DNA of 64,000 bases from Ficedula albicollis. Its lineage: Eukaryota > Chordata > Aves > Passeriformes > Muscicapidae. Within the stretch, counting starts at the first letter, position 1. Every line of letters begins with the position of its first letter. The translations under genes and the position numbers were made by a program. Below the pieces are notes generated by a model. It made no database searches. It was given only the letters and a program-made list of their open reading frames with translations, and had not been told where the DNA came from. The stretch spans positions 186,001 to 250,000 of the forward strand of contig NW_004775932.1 in the NCBI RefSeq assembly GCF_000247815.1. Direction: 5' to 3'. This document shows, in pieces, positions 28,890-42,459 of the stretch.

Positions 28890-29282
28890 TGTGGTGGTTT
28901 GTATAAATTTCCTGAAAGAGCTCCCTGTCAGGACCTGGGAAACTTGCTTTGGACCCGACAAGGACCAATCTGATTTTTAATATTGACACATTGTTATACC
29001 AATAAGAAAATTTATGCACCTTTGTGAAACACGCATGTAAAGATGAAAAAACCCTGGGAAGCTCTCTTTTTCGTTTCCAGCCTCTCAGAAGGCGACACCA
29101 GCCCGGGCCCCTCCTGGGCCGGGCCGGTCAGGGGCAGGTGGGCTCCGACATAGGGCTCAGGAAGCCACTGGGCCCCGTTTTTGGCTGGGGCGCCCAGGGG
29201 AAAGGGGGAGGGGAGGCCCACTCGGCTGCCAAGATCCAAGCTTTTCCCCGCCACAGGCAGGGCCAGGGAGCCGGCAGCTCGG

Positions 29283-29286
<4 letters not shown>

Positions 29287-29375
<89 letters not shown>
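29287..29375 (+). repeat. Poly-G run, 89 bases, inside the LTR
   Basis: Uninterrupted G between AGCTCGGCGGA and AGCATCTAGTT, within the most GC-rich part of the LTR. Other copies of this LTR would show what belongs here. Probably artefact. Confidence 0.95.
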
Positions 29376-29376
<1 letters not shown>

Positions 29377-30370
29377 GCATCTAGTTAACATTAAAACCCT
29401 GCCCTGCTGCCGGCCGAGCCAGGGGGTCCGCAGGGCCCCGGGAGCGGCTCCAGGTGGCCGGTCCCTGTCCCAGTAAGGGCTCCCCCCGCTTTTTGCCTGA
29501 TGGGCAGAGGGAGGGAAGACCATCGGCCTGCGGCTGGAGCGGAATGCAGCAAACGGTGCGGGGCAGTTGTGCAGCCAGAGCGGCCACCACCATTTCTTGC
29601 TGGGCCGCTGCTATCTTGGCCCAGCCCCCAGTGTGGCCTGAAAAAATCCAACCTAACTGCTCCAGTCGCTGCCCCGGCAAGGTATTAACTCTTTTAGTGC
29701 CTAGAATGAGACTTGCAGACACTTTCTTCTCTCTCCTGAGTGAAAGAAAAGGACCGAGATGAAGATATGCACAGAAACAGCATGAAAGCACCAAGGTCAG
29801 ACAAGAAGAAGTCGAGTCCCAGATAGGATTGATGAAGATGCCTCATTCTTGGACTGAAATTTCTCTTTTTCTAAACTGTGGAGAAAAGACTTATTTCCCT
29901 ATAACTCATAGAAATGCATTGTGGGGTGGATGAAATGTTCTAACTCTAGACATGATCAGAGGCATGTGTGCTAAAGTAAGTAGATATAAAAATGGTTGTG
30001 AATCTATAAGAAGTTTGAATAAAGTGGAGAGATGAAGATCCCTCCTGCATCCGAGGGAAGAGAAGAAGAAAGACCTCTGCTTTCAAAGATGAAGGGAGCT
30101 TTTGTTTGACCTGTTTAAATCCTTGAAGTGTGCCCCATAAGTTGATGTGGTCCTCAATAACAATTGAGGGAAGATTGTTAGTCAAGGAAGGGATTTTTAC
30201 CCAGTGATCAGATTTCCATTCTCCTGGGCATCTGATTCACTGTGACACTGAGGCCACGAGAAAACTGTTTCTTGTAGAGAAAATCTCTATAGACTGAAGA
30301 GAAGTCTCCTCTCCCAAGTAAAGTAGTGAAAGACTATTTTTAGAGATGGTAAACTGACTGATGTGTTTCT

Positions 30371-30644
30371 GTACGTTTTCAGTGTCAATGAAAAGAAGTT
30401 GTGGGGGGAGGAGAAGTGTTCTGAATGTTTTATTCTGATTTTTATTATTTTTCTAATAGTTTCTAGTAACAAATATTTTCTTTGTACCCTTTAAAGTTTG
30501 AGCCTGTGTATGTTTTCAGTGTCAATGAAAAGAAGTTGTGGGGGGAGGAGAAGTGTTCTGAATGTTTTATTCTGATTTTTATTATTTTTCTAATAGTTTC
30601 TAGTAACAAATATTTTCTTTGTACCCTTTAAAGTTTGAGCCTGT
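30371..30644. repeat. Tandem duplication, 137-bp period, within the LTR
   Basis: The unit beginning GTACGTTTTCAGTGTC at 30371 repeats at 30508 as GTATGTTTTCAGTGTC; both end TTTGAGCCTG. One substitution was noticed. As it lies inside a defined LTR, it arose after insertion, pre-existed in that LTR copy, or is a mis-joined contig overlap. Confidence 0.92.
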
Positions 30645-30795
30645 TTTGCCTTCCTCCTAATCCTACCCCACAGCAGGAAATGAGTAAATAATTCTAGGGG
30701 GTGCACTGTCGATTTGGCCAACACTAAAGCCATGACATAAATTAGTGCATGAGCCAGGAAATCTCAAATTGGCCAACCAAAACCACTACAGAGGG

Positions 30796-33700
30796 CTACT
30801 TTAAGAAGCAGATCACTAAACAAAAGCTGCATTTTTCCTCAGTAATAATTCATTGTCTTCCATATCTAACAGGATTCTTATGCTGCTTGCCATAGTTCTT
30901 GTCACTAGAATTCACTCACTCCATTTTGCTGGTCAGTTGCAGAACAGACTGCTACACTGTAGTAGATACACTAGTAAATCCATTACTACTGTTTTCCAAC
31001 TTATCCTCATTTTTGATGAGTTAAAGCTTCCCCAGAAATCATACCTGAATCAAACATAGTTTCATCAGCATTTCCAGATGCTAACAGTAGTATGCATTAT
31101 GAAATACGGCACTTTAAGATGATCTAAGTCACTCATTAGGCTTTCCTTACAGATCAAAGTTCAGAATTTCCTTTTTTGTGTGTGTGTTTTGTTTTGTAGA
31201 AGAAAGCTCTGAATTTTTCCTAAAGGAATAATACCTGAAAGCATGAAAGTTAGACCTTCTCACTTCAGATTTCATGATTTATAAAGTACACAAATTATAA
31301 AGCTATTAGCATTTCCTGGGCTTACGTTAAAATCTGTAGTGACCCTTCAGAGTGGACCAGTTTATCTGATGTGTTTCCCTTAAAGCTTTTATGACACCAT
31401 AAACATTTCTGACTCCATGACAAATACTTTATAATGCATTAAGGAGCCTCATTTAAACTGTTTTAAATGTTAAGCCAATGGCAGTGTCTTTAAAAACGGA
31501 ATAGCAACTTGAAAATGGAAAAACCTCAAGGTACAGCTTCTACAACCACAATTTATGATTTACTTTCAGGCACTTCAAAGTTCAATGGCACAAACATCCA
31601 AAAAGCACAAAGTAGGCATATTCTTCAGAAGAACATTATGCTGTACCCATTTCACATGAGAGCATCAACACCACTGAGTTTTGCTCCCCAGAAACACTTC
31701 CAGTTGAATCAAATATATAGTTGAACACTTCCTGCTAATTAATAATAATTTAATTATATTTATAAAATTATTCTAATCACTGTGGTTTATCTTCACTGGC
31801 TTCATTCTGCTGAGAAGCCTTGCAATCCCTCTTTTCGCAGGAACAAATTGAGATAACTTTCTTCACAGTAAAAAAAGCATTAGACCACAAAAAGCTCTGT
31901 AGGTCACCAAACCCAAGATGCATGCACTCCCTGTGAAGAAAAGCAGCACAATCTGACTGATATTTAATAATGAAAAGTTACAAAATGTTTTCTGTATTGA
32001 AGGCACAGGAAGACTTCAACTCATGAGGCAATAAAAATAAAAATACTGCAACAGGATTCATTACTAACAAAATTATTAGCTGTTCAGGCATGCTTTTGAT
32101 GACAGAGTTCAAATCCCAGAACGTAAAACTGGCTCTGATGATTTTATGAATCCAGGAAAAATCACTGCATGGCTGTAAGCACTGGGATAAACAGAACCTT
32201 GAAAGGAGGTGATTTGCTTTTTATGTTTTAGCACACATTGCAAACAGAAGACAAAAACCTTGAGAAATCAAAAAGCAGAGCATTTAATTGTGGGGAAGGG
32301 GGTGTGGGAGTATTTTCTGGGGTTTTTCTTAATTGCTATTTTTTGTCACACCATCCTGCCAACCATTTAAGCTTTCCTTTGACTTGGAGGCATCCAATTT
32401 TGGAAAAAGGCAGTTTTATTAGCTAGAAGATGTTACTAAGCTTCTAGAATTTTAATACAGGTGCTGTATAAACAGCTCATAAATAAATCAGTATTGTCCA
32501 AGACTAAATTATGAATATAGCAGAAAGAATTAAATTACAAAAAACATTTTTATATGACTTCACGTTTTCATGGTACTACTCGTTGTAATCTGTGACTCTT
32601 GGCCTTAAAAGATCAAGATCAGACATCTGACCTCATCTCTAAGTGTCCAAATTTCCCTGTGAAAATGTTCTCTCACATATAAAAATGCACTTCTCACCTT
32701 ACATACATCAGCGTATGCTACGTGAATGCCTGCCCTAAAAACAACCTTACATGGTTACTGCCTCCATACATTGCCAGTAACTAGAAAGTACTCTAAAACC
32801 CTTGCTTCATAAAGTCATTGGATATCCAAATCACAAATTTCAAATTCCCAGCTGTCACTGCCTAACTATGCCTTCTGCATTTCAGCTTAGTCATGATATA
32901 TGTCATTATTGCTCTCTCGCACTTCTCATCTTCCCTCAGTACTAACCAAATGACCTATTTAATATTTCTTTTGACTGTGTTTAACACAGCTGCAATTAGT
33001 TAATCTAAACAGTTATCATGAACTCACTCCTGTAAAAAGCAATTTTGTTTACTTCTTGTTTATGTATTTCTCTCTGTATTTAGTCTGCTTTTTCGTCTCA
33101 GTAACAGGGAATTTACATGTCATAGCCAGGGGGGAAAAAAAGGACAAAAAATTGCTATGTATTATTTTCATATAACAGCTCAATACCTATTTAGGATTCT
33201 AGAATAATCAAACACAGTTTAAAGAACTCACCATGTGATTAAAAAATTGTACATCTGAATGAAAGGAAACCTTTTCCACAACTTTTTCCAAGAAACTAAA
33301 AAGAAATGTATGGATGGTGGATTACCTGGAAGTCTGGAAACTACAACAGTGAAAAAGGTAGAAATAGTAAATACCCACAACATTACTACCAAGCAGAAGA
33401 GGGCAGCTGCAGCAGGACATTATGGAAGTGTTTGCTTGGGGTATTTTCCCTAAAGGGGACAGAGAGCTCCAGTGCTCTTCCCTTGGAATCGATCCAATTT
33501 GTAACTTTGGACAGTCTATGTCATACATTAAGTGCTAATACACATAATTTATATGCTTTCATAAACTAAGATAAGCTAAGGAAATTCAATTTACCCATCA
33601 TCCACTTGCCTGCTGTAAAACCAATACATGAGAAAGCATGAAGGCTAAAACTAGAGTCACTTCAATAAGCAATCTGGACCTTCAGTGACAAATGAGGACT

Positions 33701-36106
33701 TGGCAAGAATCCATAGTAGATGTTATTTACTAAAAAAATACAGTTTTAATTAAAACTGAAAGTATTGTAGTTTTATGGCATAATGTCTTTTTCATTTCTC
33801 CAATAAACTGTGTGCTTGTGTGTGTGAGAACAACAGCATATCCACGGAAGCCATAGTGGCTGTTGTTCCGATTTGGGTTTAAGCCTCCTTCTTAAGAAAG
33901 ACCCCAAAAAACACATTCTGTCTATGAACAGTAAGCAGTATGTCTACATGAATTTATAGGCAGGTTTCTTTTATTAAAAACAAAACAAACCAGAGATGAG
34001 TCATTATTTGTACTTGTTTTGAAGTTACTTCCTTGTTAGAAGGGCTTACCATTATATTACTATGTAAAAATAAAATACTTTGATAGTTACGAACAAAAAC
34101 ATAAACTTATTTACATCTACACGTTTCTGAAAGTCAGCATTTCATGTATCAAGTGGAAAAATTAGAAAACAAAACAAGCACCAGCAATTAATCAGGGAAA
34201 CTTATAACCCAGGGGTGACCCAGTTACAAGCCTGGAGACCAGAATAGGTCTGACTTGATGACTGTCAAAAACTAGATGCATGACCTCACATGGTTTGCAT
34301 AATTTATCTGCAATTCAATTTACCCAGCCTTAATTAGGGAAAAATCTAACTTACCTGGATTGCAGTTTGTCATCAAAATAGAATGTGTCCTAGAAATGCA
34401 TGCTACCACACAGATATTCATACAAAGTATTTTAAATCTTCAGAACCAAATGCTCTCCATTGGAACATACAGTGTATTACTTGTATGATGAGTGTTTCAA
34501 TCTTCTAGAAGAAAAAGGGACCCATTTGCTTGACTTACCACCTACTAAGAACATTAATGCAGAACTTCAAATTTAATAAACGAATAAGCAGGGGACAAAT
34601 GTATTTTGTGAGTTTATTGCATGATAGTTACATTACTTCTCAACTGGCCACCCTTTAATGATATTTTTGAAAAGGGATTACTTAACATGAATAGCATTTC
34701 CTTTAAATAATCATGTAGCTTACAAACTGTCTTTAAAACTTATCAAGGAAATTAAGCTGGGAGCACTCACTGGATCAAGCCGCTCATTTGTGAGTAGTCC
34801 CTATAAACAAGGATTTGCCAGGCTGCCAAAATATTTTTCCTACTCTGAAATTAATGCCATCAAAACTGGTGATACCATTCAATGCAAATTACAGATCTTG
34901 TATGTTATAAGCAGAGAGGTATTATCATCAGCTGGTGTAAGTCTACACTATTCTTAAGACCAATAAAACTGGATCAATTCACAGCTGCTGAAAATTTGTC
35001 CCAGTGTCCGTCTTTAGCACCGATTAAACCATGGAACCAACTTTAAAGCTCCCACTGACTCCAGCGAGACCAGTGCCTACAGGATGCAAGGCAGACTGTA
35101 AGTAAGCCATCTCAGAATTAATACACTTTTCTTCCCCCCATTCATTCCAAGTTTAAAGTTAGTTATTCAAAATAATAACCTGGGAGGAAGTCAAGAGCAC
35201 AGCAGATATTAAAACTTCTTAGGTTTCTTTTATGTACTCCTTGAAATTCTGTTTAATAACAGTGATTTTTCAGGCCAAGTACAGTTACTGTAATCATGCA
35301 AATAAACCCAGTAAAGCCCACAGGAAAAGCAGCACCATCAGGAAAACATGATTTGGCCCACAGTTTTACAGCAACAGAATGAAGTTTCAAAGCTACTTCT
35401 GCATTGTTTTCACCCTCTCTGAAAACTATAATTACACCTGTGTTAAAAATTTCTTAGCGTTTCCTCTATCACCATTACGTAATTTTTCCTTCGTGGGTAC
35501 GATGTGGTGCAACACTCATCTGAGCAATCTTCACTTGCACGCTTAGCCCGGGGGCAGTAAAAATGACTAGCACATAGCAGAAAGAAATAATTGCTTGAGA
35601 AAGGGTTTTGCAGGAGGGGTACTCAGCTGTTTCTTAGACCACCATCCTGTAAAACTGCAGACAACAGAGAGAAAATACAGTTGTTTTACAGAAGACATCT
35701 TTAATCGAGGCGAGTTTCTCTATGTGATTTTAAGTGTGGATTCTTTCAAATAGCTAATAAACACATTTCTGACTACAAATACACTGAATGTAACAGGGCG
35801 GTTTCAAAAGTATATCCATTCATCTTGCCAAGTGGCAGACATTGTAGTTATCTATAGGTATTTTCCTTTACACTTCACAAGAGATTTACAGCTGCTTGCA
35901 TTCTGTGAGCATTGCATGCAACAATGATTTTTAATATCAACTGAATTGCCTCTAAACTGCAAGGAATAAAACTCAAAGCTCCTGCTTCAGGAGGCTACCA
36001 ATAAGCATGTAAACAGAGCTAATGATTAAAATTGGTTATCACAAGAAAAAGAATAAATATTTAAGATGTTCCTTAGTACTACTCCACTGTAAAATACTTC
36101 ACTATT
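30796..36106. other. Non-coding DNA, nothing recognised
   Basis: AT-rich unique sequence with short GT-rich stretches (near 31180 and 33813). No exon with paired splice sites, RNA gene or repeat-family end was recognised. Confidence 0.6.
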
Positions 36107-36238
36107 AAAAAAAAAATAAAATGGCATATTCTTCAACTTAAGCATGCCCACAAAGAATTTACCAATAGCACATAAAAAAAAATAAAATGGCATATTCTTC
36201 AAATTTAGCATGCCCACAAAGAATTTACCAATAGCACA
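36107..36238. repeat. Tandem duplication, 66-bp period, two copies
   Basis: The A-run plus TAAAATGGCATATTCTTCAA unit, ending CCAATAGCACA, occurs at 36107 and 36173, with two nearby differences (CTTAAG versus ATTTAG). Confidence 0.9.
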
Positions 36239-36889
36239 AAATAATCTATCTAGTTTGCTCCACGCAACTTTTAAAAAGAACTTAAAAAAAAAAATACTAG
36301 ACACCACAAAACTCTTCAGCTTAAAATGAGCTAATCAATCACCTTTCTGCACAGCTGCATGTTCTTTCATGAATGTAATAGAATTATTTGAGGGATTTCC
36401 GTTTTTACCTTTGCATTTTTCCTTTTCCAGTATCCATAACCAATCATCGCTCTGCTCTTCCATTATGCCTCATATATTGCAGAGTGAGAAGCATCTTCAT
36501 TAAATAGTATTAAAAATAGAACACACCCGATCTCCCCACCGGAGCATGCTCTGACAGTGCTGATACCACAGCTCTCAAGGTAACCATGCCCAGCTGGAGA
36601 CTAAGAGGCAAAGTCAGTGCGAGATTAACAATTTGTAAGCCCAATTGTGCACACAAACTTGCCTCGATCCGTGACGAAGACTGCTAGAACAAAATCAGCG
36701 TGCAGTTAAATTATGCGACTTAAAAGTTGCAGATCAGTTTACAGTGTGGTTTTGGTTTGGTTGATTTTTTTTCACTCCCTCCCCATCATCCTCAGCTTCG
36801 ATTTCTTTGTACTTGCCTAAAAAACGCACACAGAGCATGCATCTGGCTCAGCACTGCAGCGGCAGAGAAGTCAAACAGGTGATACACAG
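36239..36889. other. Non-coding flank of the CpG island
   Basis: Sequence grades from AT-rich to mixed composition on approaching the island. No gene was recognised. Confidence 0.6.
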
Positions 36890-36896
36890 ACACTTG

Positions 36897-36912
36897 TGTC
36901 GCCCTCTAATGC
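36897..36912 (-). promoter_or_regulatory. CTCF-like motif
   Basis: On the minus strand the site reads GCATTAGAGGGCGACA. It shares the TAGAGGGCG core of CTCF sites but misses some outer positions. It lies at the upstream edge of the CpG island. Confidence 0.3.
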
Positions 36913-37628
36913 TTTTGTTTCCCCTCCCGGCACATCTTCAGCGATGTCACACGGCGGCGGGATGAGCCTTAAGCAAAACCGCACACACCTGGAAGCGCAG
37001 AAACACACCTAGCACGTAAAAATGCACCCGGAATCTAAGCGTGTTCCCCCGCTAGCTGACACGGTAAATGAAGGCAAAATAAATAACAGCAATTAAACCA
37101 GGCTGCGCAATGGCTGCGCTAGATGAGCACGTCGGGGTTAGATTTACAAGCGATATCATTTGAGACGCTCAGACAAGTAGGCAAAATACACCAAGAGAAG
37201 TAACATGAACTGCTTTTTGTGAAAACAGGACACCTAACAATACCGTTGTAACTCCTGGACTGCGATCCTTCTCCACTGCATGCAAAAAGAGGTGCTAGGG
37301 AAGTATCAATTAAATCTGTTGCCCTCACATAGCCACCCTTAAGAACAATGCAATGTCCAAGCAGCCCAGGCTTGCCCTCCAGCAAATATGGCTTTGAAAG
37401 CGGATCCTGCGATGCTGTTCACAAATCAGTAAGTAAAAGTTGAGATTTTCTTAAGAGTTTGATCCATTTTAGCCAAAATGACGGCTAGAAGGAGGGCGAT
37501 CTCCCCGCGCAGACCCCCTCCCTGGCGCTCGTCTCCTCCGCCCCAGCCCGGCTCACAGCCACCGGCCACCTCACCTCCGCACCCGACCCCGACCCGCCTC
37601 TCCTCCCGCCAGCAGCGCCTCTGGCCCT

Positions 37629-37743
<115 letters not shown>

Positions 37744-38204
37744 TTCCCGCCCTGCCTGGCTGTCACCGCCGCCTCGCTGCCGCTCCGCAGTCCCGTGAAA
37801 GGCGCCGGCTCCAGCACCGATAGCATCCTGCCCCACCGCACTACGAGCGACACCTTTTTTTTCCTTTTCTTTTCCCTCCCCCTCTAGTAAATACCACATC
37901 TTAGAGCCAGAATCCTGCAGCCGCTATTAATAATTGCCCATCGCACGCAATAAAAGGCAAGCCCCGGATCCATACACAGCTCCTGTTTCCCTCTCTCCCC
38001 CCTCCACATGCTCCAGCCGCCCTGACCTCAAAAATTAAAAGATCACGGGGAGGGGTGGGAGGGATGGGGGAAAGACTCCGACGAAATGACAGAAAACACA
38101 TGCTGGAAGAAATAAAAATAGACAAGAAAAAAAATCGCGACAACAAAGAACATCACGCCACACAAATGTCGACAGATTTTCCTTTGGCTTCCTTGGGTTT
38201 TGTT

Positions 38205-38630
<426 letters not shown>

Positions 38631-39090
38631 CCTTGCCTGCAAACGGGATCTGCCCCCAGCGTCTTGGCGGCTCGGGCTATTTTTGTTTGTTTGGTATTTT
38701 TGGTTGGCCGGTTTGTTTATTTTGCTGCGGATACGCTGCTGTTACAGTACAGTGACTGTCTTCCTGAAAGACATCGTCTCTTCCTCCGCCTCCGCCGCGG
38801 GAGGAGATCCACCGCCGCGCCGCGATGCTGGCCAAGCGCGCTGGCCGCGGCGGCACCGCCCGACCCACCGGCCGCCTCCTGCCCCGGCCCCGTCCGGTCC
38901 GCCGCTCCGCCCGTCTCTGCCTGTCCGCTCTCGGCGCCTGTCTGGATCTCTCTCTGGCTCGCTGCTCTCTCCCTGTTCTCCGTCCTTTATCTGCCGCGCT
39001 CCCGGTCTGTACTGTCTGTCTGCGAGTCTCTCCCTCTGCCTTTCTCTCCCCGCCCACGCAGCGTGGTGCGCCCCGGACCGCAGGCAGCGC

Positions 39091-39352
<262 letters not shown>

Positions 39353-39760
39353 GCGCCGCTGCTCCGGCTGCCGCTGCCCCGGCTGCCGCACAGGACTCGC
39401 CGGGCCCGGCGCCATTTCGCTGCCCGCCCGCACCTCACCCGGCCCCGCGCGGCCCGGAGATGCCCCGCCGGGTCGGTGTCTGTCTGTGGTGTGGGGTGGC
39501 TCTGTGTGTCTGTCCCGCTGTCTGCCCGCCTGCCCTCCCGTGTGGCTGTGGCGGGGGGTGTGGCTGTGGCTTCCCGCACGCCGACACCTCCAGTCATATT
39601 GTTTCCCCCCTCCCTTAAGACCTCCCCGTCAGCCCGCTCTCAGCCAGGAGCAGAGACAAAGCACCGGAGCGGGGCTAATAACTGGAAAGCTCGTTAATCC
39701 CCTTCGATTCCTTGTTATTTGCTCCCACCCACTCCCTGTCGGCCCCGCCACACGACCCCC

Positions 39761-42002
39761 AAGAAAAATAAAGAGGGAAGGAAATGGGCCATCTTTAAGG
39801 ACATCTTTAAGTGAAAGGTCTAGGGAGGGCAGTTTTAATTACTGATTTTGATGGTGAAATCTGACAGCCTTCAGGCTGATCGGCCGAGCTGCTGAAAGGG
39901 GTTAAAAAAATTACAAGAAAAAAGACTGCAGCAGATTTTGGGTGGTAGCAGATGAGCCACTAAAAATGGGGCACATGATCCCCTTCCCCCTCCCCTGCCT
40001 GTAGCATGTCTCTATCTAGGATCTGGCTTGATGATATTTCTCTCAGATCCTTGCTACACACCATCAAGGCAGAGGGAAACAGACAATTCACCAATGCAAG
40101 CATTTCCGATACATATAATCACTGCTATGCATTTAAAACCCAGGCCTTGTTTCACCCAATTGAATACATCCAGGCATTCATTCCGTACCCAGCCAAGAAA
40201 AGGGCATTTACCTCTTTCCTAGGTGGCTATTAATATGCAGTAAAATTATAGCTGTACAATGCCAAATGTAATTGCCATAGATCATTTAGAGCAGATCCAG
40301 CAATTCAGTTGCTGGAAATGCATGTCTGTGAATAACCATGCATCTGGTACAATGCCCTCTACTACAATAGCCTGAAAGGAGACAGAAGCATCTGGTACTA
40401 GCTGCAATTAGTAATCCCATGGATGAAAAATAAACAATCAATAAGTACAAAGCAGCAAGGTTCTATGAAATACAGAGATCATTTCTGTCTACGGTGATAC
40501 AAATAGCCCAACTCCCACAGACAGACAATTCTTATTTAAAATACACAGTTAAAGATGCACTCCTTTCATGATGTGCTTTCAGAAAACCCTAGTTAGAGAA
40601 GACAGTTTGCCATGGTTAATGAATGTAGCAGAACTTGTGTACCAGTAAATGTGGTCAAATATACAGAAGGCTAGGGGAGAGTTGCAGGGAAATGTTTGCT
40701 TTAGTAGCTGTTATCCTTGCATCCCTGGAACCCCTCTTTCCCCTCAGAAGCAAACACTTGCTTTTACTGGGGACTGCTGAATGGAATCAGACTGGAAAAA
40801 TACAGTATTTTTTTATGAGCCACAACAGGGTGGGCATTAGCTGGCTCTTGGTGGACATTCAAGTGATCAGAGGCATTCAGCCAGGCACACCAAAACCTGT
40901 TCTGCTAATGCACCTCCTGATGTGGTTTCCTCCTAAGATGGTCGCATGTGGCTCCATCTGCTTTTAATTTCATTCTTTAATATACTCCCACACTGTGCTA
41001 TAGGTTCCATCTGAAAACAAAAAGACCAGCAGAGAGGCAATAAATGGCAATTGTGTTCTACGCTTGGTGACGGGGCAAGGACAAGTTATTTTCTTTTTGC
41101 CATTTATTGGTGCAGCCATCTCAACAATGGACCAAAGTTAATTTTTCAAGATGGTTATCAAAACTATTCTGAATATGCAGTGAAATGGAGAGGGCCTCAC
41201 CTGGTGGATGCCCATCTTTCCTTTACTCCCAAGCAGGGTACCCAGAGAAGAGAGAGAATGTACACTTCACCAGGACACAAAAGCAGTATTCAAGTTTTCA
41301 CTAAATGCATTGCAACTCACTTCCAGAGGGGAAGGGGATGAGAATAGTGAATGTTTCGGAACCTTGCTCCAATCACTAGACACAATGCACATGTAAAACA
41401 GCTTACCTCCCACTGTTAAGATGCTTCAGAGTGGGAAGTCTTCAGTGTGGGAAGAGCCAAAACTATATGTCAGATCTGTAAGAAGATAAAAATTAATCCA
41501 AGCTGTAGTCTAGCAGTTCATTCCACCCTCTTCTATGAGGCTGGATGTGCCTGGAGCAAGTTACCAAATGCTAAAAAATGCCATCTACAGTAACACCAGT
41601 GGAAATAATCAGGAAAAATCCCAGTATCGCTCCAGTATCGCGTGTACGCAATGTAGTTTTTCAACTCAGAATGTTGAGTAGCATCAAACACAGCATGTGC
41701 AAATAAGTGAAAAGGCCTTCCTTTGTTAAGAAGTCACCTCAGACTATCTCAGTCAGATACTAATCTGACAGAATATGCAGCCTACATCCCTTTCTTCAGG
41801 AATTTTCTTTGTAGAAAGAAAAATCGCAACCATTGCATGGTCATACTATTGAAGAGGTGGCAAACCATGGCAATGATTTGCTGATGTCTGTCCCTGTTCC
41901 CATTTCTAAACATGGACAAGGATAATTGTCCATTTAATCATCATGAAAGTCAGCAGAAGCTGTATTTTTAAGCAGAAACAGAACATGACCAACTCTTCAG
42001 AC
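39761..42002. other. Non-coding DNA beside the CpG island
   Basis: Unique sequence becoming AT-rich again. A short duplication, CCAGTATCGC, occurs twice near 41620-41641. Short frames on both strands match no known protein. Confidence 0.6.
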
Positions 42003-42116
42003 CTCTGACACCTTTTTTTGTCAGTTACATGACCAAATTTTGAGGGTAATGGGAATTCTTCACTCTGACACCTTTTTTTGTCTGTTACATGACCAAATTT
42101 TGAGGGTAATGGGAAA
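42003..42116. repeat. Tandem duplication, 60-bp period, two copies
   Basis: The unit CTCTGACACCTTTTTTTGTC through GAGGGTAATGGGAA occurs at 42003 and 42063 with one substitution (TCAGTT versus TCTGTT). Confidence 0.9.
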
Positions 42117-42459
42117 AAAAAAAGACACAAGACCTATTTCACCAAGTACTTTCTTGAGCAAAACATCTAATTAAACAGCAGCACATGCTTTCTAGGACTC
42201 TGGTATTGCCAAGTGCCCTTGTGCAACAGAGCCAACATGAAGAGGTGAAGCACATGTGAACTCTATGTACAGAAAATTCCTACAGACAATGCCAAATGCC
42301 TCAGCTCAAGGTATTTCCAAAGCATGACAACAGATTATATTACTTGTTCAATGCAAGCATACTTTCTAGCTACAATATCTCAATTTCACTTAGAAATCAA
42401 GAAAACCTTACTGAGCTAATACCTACTATCAGACTGGAAGTATGAGATGTCAGAAAAAC

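Larger units (their letters stand above)
28890..30790 (+). mobile_element. Long solo LTR, ERVL-like, flanked by a 5-bp target duplication
   Basis: The element starts TGTGGTGGTTT and ends AAACCACTACA. These are near-perfect inverted termini with the canonical TG...CA, and GAGGG lies directly outside each end. That fixes both boundaries. It is about 1.9 kb as assembled, or about 1.68 kb after removing an 89-base poly-G run and one copy of an internal 137-bp duplication. The interior holds a GC- and CpG-rich block (about 29090-29690) and then an AT-rich part with AATAAA at 30018-30023. No internal retroviral sequence or second LTR adjoins, so it is a solo LTR. The ends resemble songbird LTRs I recall, but I do not assign a subfamily. 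The frames across 29012-29794 are translations of the GC-rich LTR and its poly-G, not genes. Confidence 0.8.

Noticed and set aside
29012..29794. GC-rich open frames of 100-150 codons on both strands
   Set aside because: They lie inside the LTR defined by its termini and target duplication, and several depend on the poly-G run.
32103..32220. B-box-like GTTCAAATCC, a possible tRNA-derived SINE
   Set aside because: No A box, no recognisable SINE body and no target duplication could be seen.
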